From NCBI GenBank assembly GCA_003506095.1, contig DNWZ01000025.1:5705-30974 (forward strand): DNA of 25,270 bases, read 5' to 3'. Below the pieces are notes generated by a model. That model did not search any database, was not told where the DNA came from, and saw only the letters and a list, made by a program, of their open reading frames with translations. The position numbers were made by a program, and so were the translations under genes. This DNA is from Planctomycetaceae bacterium (GTDB lineage: Bacteria > Planctomycetota > Planctomycetia > Pirellulales > Pirellulaceae). Numbering within the stretch: the stretch's first letter is position 1; every line of letters begins with the position of its first letter. Of the stretch, positions 1 through 6,307 are shown one piece after another.

Positions 1-351
1 TAGGCAATCCCCGCACAGCTCTAGGGAACACGCGACAATCAGGCGACAGTTGTGAATATGAACAAAGGGTCATTTGAAATACCAAGGGGAGGGTTGCGAC
101 CAGCGGGCCGATTTCCAGCGTTGTTTTTACACCGGATCGGTAACGGTACCATGTCCATGAAGTGAATCGAGTGAGGATTGGGTAAAAAATAGCGATTGTG
201 ATGCCCAAAGGATCACGAATAGGAGCTTTGGAGTTCGATCAATTAACGAAAAGGATCCTGCGTTCTCTTCACCCGGACCGTTTGATCGGCCTACAATAGG
301 GAATAACAAATCAGATCCTACAAACGAAGTCGATCATCCACTGATCATCCA
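1..351. other. Intergenic region, no recognisable gene
   Basis: This stretch before the first gene is visibly less GC-rich than the coding parts. It has only a 60-codon minus-strand open frame with no recognisable features. A short direct repeat of GATCATCC lies just before the first start codon. I see no convincing sigma-70 promoter, RNA gene or terminator. It presumably carries the promoter of the gene at 352. Confidence 0.5.
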
Positions 352-1791
352 ATGCGATTTTTGCACATGACCATTTTGCACTCAGACATTGCTCCCAGGC
401 CTCGACGAATCGCCACTCGCGGGCTGACCGTTTTACTCGCACTTGCCGTGGGTATGGGCGGCTGGTTAAAGCCTGCTCTGGCTTGCCCGTTTTGCAGCGC
501 GGTATCGCAAACCATCCGGCAAGAGATTGGTGTGATGGACGCGGTTGTGCTTGCCGAAACGACGCTCGATTCGATTCGGAACGAGGAATCGGGCGAAGTC
601 AAGATGAAGGTTGTGCGAGTGTTCAAAGGTGAAGAACACGTCGCGGCGGAAACCTTTGTCACGGTCGTTTATTTTGGCGAAGTCGAGGCCGGCAGGCGGT
701 TCATGTTGTCGGGCGTCGATCCGCCCAATATCCAGTGGTCGGCATTGCCGCTAACCAAGGAAAGCGAGGCCTATGTATTGAAGGTGACCCAGTTGCCCGA
801 CGATGGATTGGAGCGACTAAAGTTCTTTCAGAACTATCTGCAGAGCGAAGATCCGATGCTGAGCCGCGATTCGTATGACGAGTTCGCGATCACCCCGTAT
901 CCGATCGTTCAGTCGCTCAAGCCGTTCATGAATCACGCAGAATTGGTAAAGTGGATTCGGGAACCGGAAATGCCGGCAGACCGCAAGCGTCTTTACTTGA
1001 CCATGTTGGGAGTTTGCGGATCAGAATCCGATGTGCCGATGCTCGAAAAGATGTTGACCAGCACGGAACCGAGTTCACGATCGGGATTGGATGCGTTGGT
1101 TGCGTGTTATTTGATTCTGGCCGGTGAAGACGGGTTGCAGTTGGTGAACAAGCAATTCTTGGCCAACAAACAGGCCCCCTATGCCGACACTTATGCAGCG
1201 ATCATGGCAATTCGCTTTCACGGCACGGAAACTGACAAGATACCGCGATCTGCGTTGGTCAAATCGTTGCATTTGGTTTTGGATCGCAAGGACTTGGCGG
1301 ATTTAGTAATTCCGGATCTTTCGCGTTGGGGGGATTGGTCACAAATCGATCGTTTGGTGAACTTGTTTGTCGAAGCGGAAGAGGACAACAATTGGGTTCG
1401 GGTTCCCGTGGTCAATTACTTGCGTGCATGCCCCAATCCCGAGGCGGAGGCGGCATTGGAGAAGTTGCAGAAGATTGACCCGGACAGCGTTCGCCGCGCG
1501 AGCTCGTTTTTTCCAATCCCGATTCCGCAACCGCCGGCCCAACCCGAAACGAGTTACCGGTTGCCGAAAAAGAATGATCGCTTGGCGTCGGCACAGACCG
1601 CTGGAGCGGTTGATTTCTTGCCAGTGATTCGCGCAACGGGCCGCTATCCTGTGGCCGCATTGCCTCCTGTTTCGACGGCGAACCTTGCTAAGATGGTCGT
1701 CGTATCGCTGATGGCTTTTGCCACCATGGTGATTGCGTTGTACTTGATTCTCAGCGGCGGGACGCGTCGGCTCGTCGTCGCTGAGCAGTGA
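352..1791 (+). CDS. Secreted CPFC-motif protein with C-terminal membrane anchor, unknown function
   Basis: This 479-residue protein belongs to no characterised family I can name. A basic N-terminus and a hydrophobic stretch (about residues 24-44) form a signal peptide ending at ALA. It is followed directly by C45-P-F-C48, a CXXC pair at or near the mature N-terminus that could bind metal or undergo redox chemistry. The region to about residue 130 looks like a small beta domain. Residues about 190-375 are helical and repeat-like, perhaps HEAT-type. A Pro-rich linker leads to one membrane segment (about 447-468) and a short basic tail. The architecture fits a periplasmic domain anchored in the membrane. 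A second ATG five codons downstream is an equally possible start, and no clear Shine-Dalgarno sequence decides it. It is followed by a weak terminator-like hairpin and the DUF3299 genes on the same strand. The gene is secure; its function is unknown. Confidence 0.85.
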   Translation: MRFLHMTILHSDIAPRPRRIATRGLTVLLALAVGMGGWLKPALACPFCSAVSQTIRQEIGVMDAVVLAETTLDSIRNEESGEVKMKVVRVFKGEEHVAAETFVTVVYFGEVEAGRRFMLSGVDPPNIQWSALPLTKESEAYVLKVTQLPDDGLERLKFFQNYLQSEDPMLSRDSYDEFAITPYPIVQSLKPFMNHAELVKWIREPEMPADRKRLYLTMLGVCGSESDVPMLEKMLTSTEPSSRSGLDALVACYLILAGEDGLQLVNKQFLANKQAPYADTYAAIMAIRFHGTETDKIPRSALVKSLHLVLDRKDLADLVIPDLSRWGDWSQIDRLVNLFVEAEEDNNWVRVPVVNYLRACPNPEAEAALEKLQKIDPDSVRRASSFFPIPIPQPPAQPETSYRLPKKNDRLASAQTAGAVDFLPVIRATGRYPVAALPPVSTANLAKMVVVSLMAFATMVIALYLILSGGTRRLVVAEQ

Positions 1792-1810
1792 GTTTAGGCT
1801 CTGATTGATT

Positions 1811-1828
1811 GGGGGCTGCCCCTTTTTT
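1811..1828 (+). terminator. Possible intrinsic terminator
   Basis: A GGGG-GCTG-CCCC hairpin is followed directly by six T residues, 20 bases after the stop codon of the CPFC protein. The stem is only four base pairs, so termination may be partial and the downstream DUF3299 genes could still be co-transcribed. Confidence 0.4.
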
Positions 1829-1893
1829 ATCATCGGAGACTAGTTCAGGCGAACGAGCAGAAGAAACGAACGAACGGGGTCGGGCGAGAGATC

Positions 1894-2571
1894 ATGTCAG
1901 CAGAGATTCAGCTAGGGGCTTATAGCGAGCCGGTCGATTTTCCTTACCGAGCGATCAGTCGCGGCGCGATAGCGTCCCTGTTTATGGTCCCCCTCGCATT
2001 GCTCGGTTTAGTCCAGGCGTTCGCACCATTGCTTGCTTTTTCAGTGGTCGGCGTGGTTTTGGGGGTGATTGGCTTGCGTGCAATCAACCGCTGGCCGGAT
2101 GAGTACAGCGGTCAAGCGTTGGGATTGGTCGGAGTGGTTTTGAACGCACTCTTGCTGGTCGGTGGTTCGGCAAACCATGCTTACGTTTACGCGACGGAAG
2201 TTCCCGAAGGTTACATGCGGGTTTCGTTTTTTGATTTTCAACAGCCTGAACCCTTACCCGACCTGCCGTCGGGTAAAGCGATCGAAGTTGACGGTGAGAA
2301 CGTGTTTCTGAAAGGATACATTCACCCTTCGTCGGGCTCGGGTTTGCTGAGGCGATTCATTTTGGTGCCAGACCTTGGGACCTGTTGCTTCGGTGGACAG
2401 CCGCGAAGTACAGATATGATCGAAGTGACGCTGACAAAAGGTCAGACGGTCCGAGCGGGGCTGACTAAGTTGAAGTTAGCGGGGAAGTTTACAATCAATC
2501 CCTACACTCAAAAGGCTGCGGACTTTGACAATCAGATCTTTTATCAGATGCGGGTCGACCAGATTCGCTAG
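1894..2571 (+). CDS. Membrane protein with DUF4190-like N-terminus and DUF3299-like C-terminal domain
   Basis: The product has 225 residues. Residues about 20-95 hold two or three closely spaced hydrophobic segments with a Gly/Val-rich turn, resembling DUF4190. Residues about 118-225 form a small soluble domain with GYIHP, then RFILVPDLGTCCFGG (about 144-158), matching the DUF3299 pattern of a beta strand ending in a conserved Cys. The same core (ECCFGPG) occurs in the next gene, so the two are tandem paralogues. The soluble part probably faces the periplasm, but the topology is inferred. No enzymatic function is established for DUF3299. The double Cys (C153-C154) could be a metal or redox site. 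The start is preceded by a weak GAGAGA. The gene is secure; the domain assignment is by motif only. Confidence 0.78.
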   Translation: MSAEIQLGAYSEPVDFPYRAISRGAIASLFMVPLALLGLVQAFAPLLAFSVVGVVLGVIGLRAINRWPDEYSGQALGLVGVVLNALLLVGGSANHAYVYATEVPEGYMRVSFFDFQQPEPLPDLPSGKAIEVDGENVFLKGYIHPSSGSGLLRRFILVPDLGTCCFGGQPRSTDMIEVTLTKGQTVRAGLTKLKLAGKFTINPYTQKAADFDNQIFYQMRVDQIR

Positions 2572-2623
2572 GGTCATGCATGCCGCGATAGGCTTGATCG
2601 CCTGTCCAAAAAAGGGGGGTGAT

Positions 2624-3169
2624 ATGGTGACGCGAACATTTGTGACTGCTTGTGCATTGGTTGCACTTTTGCTGGTTTCTTTACCAGCCACAATCGCCGT
2701 CGAACCGGCTGACCAGCGTCGTGGGTCAACGCTGCAAGCCGACACCGAGCGAAAACCTGCACCACCCCCTGCACGTCCGACTGTGAAGTCCAAAGGGGAG
2801 ATATCGTTCGACGACTTGAAGTTCGACATCCTGCCCGATGCACCTTACGACGCGTCGATGTTGACGGACGAGATACGTGCCCTTGATGGTAAGGTGGTGA
2901 AACTGCGAGGTTTCATCCTGCCCAGCACTTTGTTTCGTGAGACCAACATCGCCGAGTTCGTTCTCGTTCGCGATAATCAAGAGTGCTGTTTTGGTCCGGG
3001 GGCGGCGCTTTTTGATTGTGTGGTTGTGAACTTGGTTGGTGGGACTCGCACCGATTTCACAACTCGCCCCGTGACGGTAACCGGAACGTTCAAGTTGCAG
3101 GAATACAAGTATCCCGATGATTCGGGGCACTTTGCGATCTTCAATATGCAAGGTACGTCGGTCAAGTAA
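2624..3169 (+). CDS. Secreted DUF3299-like protein
   Basis: The open frame extends upstream to 2525, but I choose the ATG at 2624. It has a purine-rich AAAGGGGGG just upstream and gives a textbook signal peptide (hydrophobic residues about 9-25, ending at IAV). The product has 181 residues. A Pro-rich linker (about 42-55) follows the signal. The DUF3299-like domain (about 83-178) shows KLRGFILP, then EFVLVRDNQECCFGPG with a Cys-Cys pair, and a closing strand region near VTGTFK. It is a paralogue of the membrane-attached gene just upstream, from which it is separated by 52 bases, so co-transcription is likely. Function is unknown. The conserved Cys pair in both copies suggests a shared metal or redox site, which is inference. 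Confidence 0.8.
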   Translation: MVTRTFVTACALVALLLVSLPATIAVEPADQRRGSTLQADTERKPAPPPARPTVKSKGEISFDDLKFDILPDAPYDASMLTDEIRALDGKVVKLRGFILPSTLFRETNIAEFVLVRDNQECCFGPGAALFDCVVVNLVGGTRTDFTTRPVTVTGTFKLQEYKYPDDSGHFAIFNMQGTSVK

Positions 3170-3253
3170 CGGTCGCTACGAACGCTTTTCCCCTGGCGTC
3201 TTGTTTCGCAGTCTCGCTTGCGTTGAAACCGGCGATTTGCTAGATCCACTGGG

Positions 3254-4345
3254 GTGAAAAGACTCGCTAGAAGCTTGCCGCTCCCATTCGCCGCTTGCAG
3301 GTTGCCAGCAAGTCAGCTAGCGGTTTGGACATTGATCGCGTGGACGCTGACTGCTGGATTGATATCCTGCAGCATTGGCTGTCGGGCGATCTCTCAATAC
3401 GGCGAGAGCAAACAGAGCATTGCGGCCCGTCGATTGAGTCGCCAAGGGCTCGAAGCGATGCATGCCGGCCAATGGGATGTCGCCGAAGGTCTCTTCTCGG
3501 ACGCTCTCGAGTTAACCGCTGCGGACGACCGGGCCCACTGGGGGTTGGCCGAATCGTTGTGGCAGCGTGGTGAAAGACAGATTGCGCTCAAGCACATGGA
3601 GGAAGCGGTACGCTTGAGTGCTTCGGACCCTCGTTTGATGCGGCGACTGGGAAAAATGTATCTTGATCTTGATCGAGTCGCTGATGCAGACCGACAGAGT
3701 TTGGCCGCATTGCAGGCGGATCGTCAATCGGCAGAAGTATGGGGGCTTCGTGGCGATTGTTTGGTGAAACTAGGGGACATCGAAGGGGCATTGGCGGCCT
3801 ATCATCAAGCGCTCGCCTTGCAACCAGATTACTCCGATGTGCAGTTGGAACTCGCAGAACTTTATCGCCAGCAAGGTCGATATGACCGATTGTTGGCAAC
3901 GATCGATCGGTTGCAAGACACGATTGGCGAAGGTGATGTCTGTCCGTCGCGTGCCCACATGCTTCGTGGCATCGCGTTGCATCAATTGCAGCGCTATGGT
4001 GATGCACAGCGGTGTTTTCAAGATGCAATCGCCAGCGATCCCAAAAACCCCGAACCGCATCTTCATCTGGCAGCGCTGTTGTTAGAACAAGGCGACGCAC
4101 AATCGGCACGAGCGCCGCTGCAGCAGGCGATCACTTTGTCGCCACAATCACCTAGCGCGATCGCGTTGGCTCAACAAGTTCGAAGCGTTGCAGAATCTGT
4201 GGAGCGTGGTTTTGCCACTGGGATGGAGGGGAAAAACGAGCATCCCCAAGGAATCATCGGGCGGACGGGCACGGCTGAACTCGCACCTCAAAACGCACCG
4301 TCAACAAAAGTCAGTGAGCGTGCCGGTGGATTCAAGCAGCGGTAA
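3254..4345 (+). CDS. TPR-repeat protein, probable lipoprotein
   Basis: The product has 363 residues and a GTG start, the best start that keeps the N-terminal export signal. Hydrophobic residues about 22-38 end in LISC39, a fair lipobox, with a second Cys at 43. About seven tetratricopeptide repeats follow (residues about 55-310), with typical spacing such as AHWGLAESLWQRGE and LRGDCLVKLGDIEGALAAYHQAL. The C-terminal 45 residues are polar and probably disordered. TPR arrays are protein-interaction scaffolds, so a periplasmic or membrane-tethered adaptor is likely. It is the last plus-strand gene of this group, 84 bases after the DUF3299 gene, and converges on the porin gene. The partner is unknown. 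A start further downstream would lose the signal. Confidence 0.82.
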   Translation: MKRLARSLPLPFAACRLPASQLAVWTLIAWTLTAGLISCSIGCRAISQYGESKQSIAARRLSRQGLEAMHAGQWDVAEGLFSDALELTAADDRAHWGLAESLWQRGERQIALKHMEEAVRLSASDPRLMRRLGKMYLDLDRVADADRQSLAALQADRQSAEVWGLRGDCLVKLGDIEGALAAYHQALALQPDYSDVQLELAELYRQQGRYDRLLATIDRLQDTIGEGDVCPSRAHMLRGIALHQLQRYGDAQRCFQDAIASDPKNPEPHLHLAALLLEQGDAQSARAPLQQAITLSPQSPSAIALAQQVRSVAESVERGFATGMEGKNEHPQGIIGRTGTAELAPQNAPSTKVSERAGGFKQR

Positions 4346-4369
4346 CTATCGCCCACCACTGGGTGTTGG

Positions 4370-4396
4370 TTGAAAAGCAATCTGGCCGCTTTTCAA
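4370..4396. terminator. Stem-loop between convergent genes, probable bidirectional terminator
   Basis: A perfect 9-bp inverted repeat (TTGAAAAGC / GCTTTTCAA) with a 9-base loop lies in the 59-base gap between the stop codons of the TPR gene and the beta-barrel gene. Each arm contains a run of four A or T, which gives a short U tract inside the stem in either direction. Its position between two gene ends fits a shared terminator. There is no long downstream T run. Confidence 0.5.
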
Positions 4397-4404
4397 GCGG
4401 GAGC

Positions 4405-6246
4405 CTAAAACTTCCAACGATACTCGATACGAGTTCCATAAAGATTTTCATCTCCGCGCTGCCATCCATACATGCCATCAAGCCGAATAATGGTGTTATG
4501 TGTCATGGCCCACTGATACCTGGCACCTAATCCGTATTGTTCAGCGTTAATAAATGAACGACTGCCGTGGGGTGAAACGTAAGCGGCTTCGAGAACAATT
4601 TGTCGATCGAAGTTTGTGCCGATTAGGTCGATCCCCACCGCGCCGCCATAAGTATCCGCAGCGGTGTCGTCCAGGATCGGGTGGTTGTTCAGACCGTCAG
4701 GCTCAAAATTAAGCCCAGACGATCTCAAGACGCCACCAGAAACGCCAGCCCGAGCGACCGATTGTGGGCGGTCCCAGCCGGCGAACGCGTTCCAATAGGG
4801 AATCACATTCATCGGCCTTGACGTAACCCAACTGTTTTCAACTAACAGCAGCGCACCATCAGCAGTGCGTTGGTTTTTATCCAAGTCTTGGCCGGAATTC
4901 GTAATCACACGAACACTATTGCTGATCCGATCAAAGTATCGCCGTGTGAAACTGAAAGTCGCGTTATGATAACTGCGACCAAGATCTTTGCGATCATTCA
5001 AGTAGGCGTAACCGGTTTCGATATACCCACCGTAAGCATCAATAAACCAGGCGGTGCCGAAAGCCTGAGCGGCGTTCTCGTCGGCTCCAAACGCAGGGCT
5101 GTTGAGTTGGTCAAAGACGGCGAAGAAAGTTGCATCGAAGTTTGACCAATTGAGCAATCTTGAGTTCCGGGCTGGAATCGCAAACGCGAATCCGGTCACC
5201 GCATCTTCCATCCAGATGCCGTTTTGGAACAACAGCGGTACAAGTCCGATTGTGACCGGTATTTCCGCTGGCGACGATCCGCCGTTTAATCCGCCAGCAA
5301 TCGCGCCTAAGTCGCCCTCGAAATAACCCGTCACAGGCTCCAGGTTGAAAAATTCGTTATACTCCAAACGTCCGTCAACTAAAGCGACATTGTTATTGTT
5401 TGCTGCCTTATTTAAAGGCCCCACAAACATGTGAAACCGTTCGGTCGACGTGAGTCGATAATCCACGTCCAGATTCAAGCGGTTTGCCCAATTGTCGATT
5501 CGTCCAAAGCGATTTCGTCCCGATGCAATGCCGGTTCGATAATCACCATAGACATACAATTGTTGATGAATTAGGTTCGTTTTTCCGAGCCACGTTTCGC
5601 TCGGTGGACGAATCCCGCTGCCGTAAAAATCACGACCGAGTTCTAAAAGTGGCCGTTGGACTGGAACCGGATTCTTATCATCATAAACACGTTGCTCCTC
5701 GCAAAGGTCGTGCTCCCACTGGGCCATCGGCATCGGAGTGGGTGAAAAGTCTAAATGCCACGGGGTTGAAAATGGCTCGCAATTTGATTGCCCAGCAACT
5801 TCCATTTGTTCAAACCCGACCAGCAGGCCGTGGGGGCCGGTTTTGACCGGTTCATGGCTGGTATTGGATGCATGGGATCGTTGTGAAGACGAGCTCAGCG
5901 GGCTGGCGTAAGATGCGGTTTTCGTGGGCTGCGTGGAGCCTTGGTTTTCGGCGGGGAAAGTTGGGAATTGAATCGGTTTGCGAGCGTCAAGTAAGTGTTG
6001 ATCGGACTCGTTCAGACCAGAAAACATTCGATGCGTTGGCTGTGTATTGTCAGTGGGTTGCCACGTTTGGCTTACAACCTGCGATTTCTCGACCGAGGAT
6101 TGATAGATGCTTTTCGACGGTGTGTGGTTCTCACTAGCCCAAGCGGTTGAGTTGCCTGTGGCGAGCAATGCCACCAAAATCGACCGACAATGACGCCGCG
6201 ATCGCGATCGTTTGGATGGTTTTGTCGGGGCGATTGAGATGGGCAT
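4405..6246 (-). CDS. Outer-membrane beta-barrel (porin-like) protein
   Basis: The product has 613 residues. A very basic N-terminus and a hydrophobic segment (about 21-35) ending in AWA form a signal peptide. Residues about 40-205 are a Ser/Thr/Gln-rich linker of low complexity. From about 215 to the end the sequence alternates polar and aromatic/hydrophobic residues typical of beta strands (for example QQLYVYGDYRTG), with many Gly/Asn turns. The last residues, EYRWKF, end in an aromatic Phe, the usual recognition signal for outer-membrane barrel insertion. I cannot assign it to a named porin family. It lies 61 bp downstream of a pentaheme cytochrome gene on the same strand, so the two are probably co-transcribed. 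A pore for a substrate and a sheath for an electron conduit are both possible. The long pre-barrel linker is unusual for a porin. Confidence 0.8.
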   Translation of the reverse strand: MPISIAPTKPSKRSRSRRHCRSILVALLATGNSTAWASENHTPSKSIYQSSVEKSQVVSQTWQPTDNTQPTHRMFSGLNESDQHLLDARKPIQFPTFPAENQGSTQPTKTASYASPLSSSSQRSHASNTSHEPVKTGPHGLLVGFEQMEVAGQSNCEPFSTPWHLDFSPTPMPMAQWEHDLCEEQRVYDDKNPVPVQRPLLELGRDFYGSGIRPPSETWLGKTNLIHQQLYVYGDYRTGIASGRNRFGRIDNWANRLNLDVDYRLTSTERFHMFVGPLNKAANNNNVALVDGRLEYNEFFNLEPVTGYFEGDLGAIAGGLNGGSSPAEIPVTIGLVPLLFQNGIWMEDAVTGFAFAIPARNSRLLNWSNFDATFFAVFDQLNSPAFGADENAAQAFGTAWFIDAYGGYIETGYAYLNDRKDLGRSYHNATFSFTRRYFDRISNSVRVITNSGQDLDKNQRTADGALLLVENSWVTSRPMNVIPYWNAFAGWDRPQSVARAGVSGGVLRSSGLNFEPDGLNNHPILDDTAADTYGGAVGIDLIGTNFDRQIVLEAAYVSPHGSRSFINAEQYGLGARYQWAMTHNTIIRLDGMYGWQRGDENLYGTRIEYRWKF

Positions 6247-6307
6247 GATAGGCGGTCGTACGGGGCAAATTGTATGGGATGAAATTTACGAACAGAAACA
6301 TCTGGAG

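Noticed and set aside
127..309. 60-codon minus-strand open frame in the left intergenic region
   Set aside because: It has no ribosome-binding site, signal, domain or coding-like composition that I can see, and no neighbouring gene suggests an operon.
3295..3573. Alternative-frame open reading frame inside the TPR lipoprotein gene
   Set aside because: The frame that encodes a lipobox and seven TPR units is clearly the coding one; the alternative is Arg/Ser-rich without motifs.
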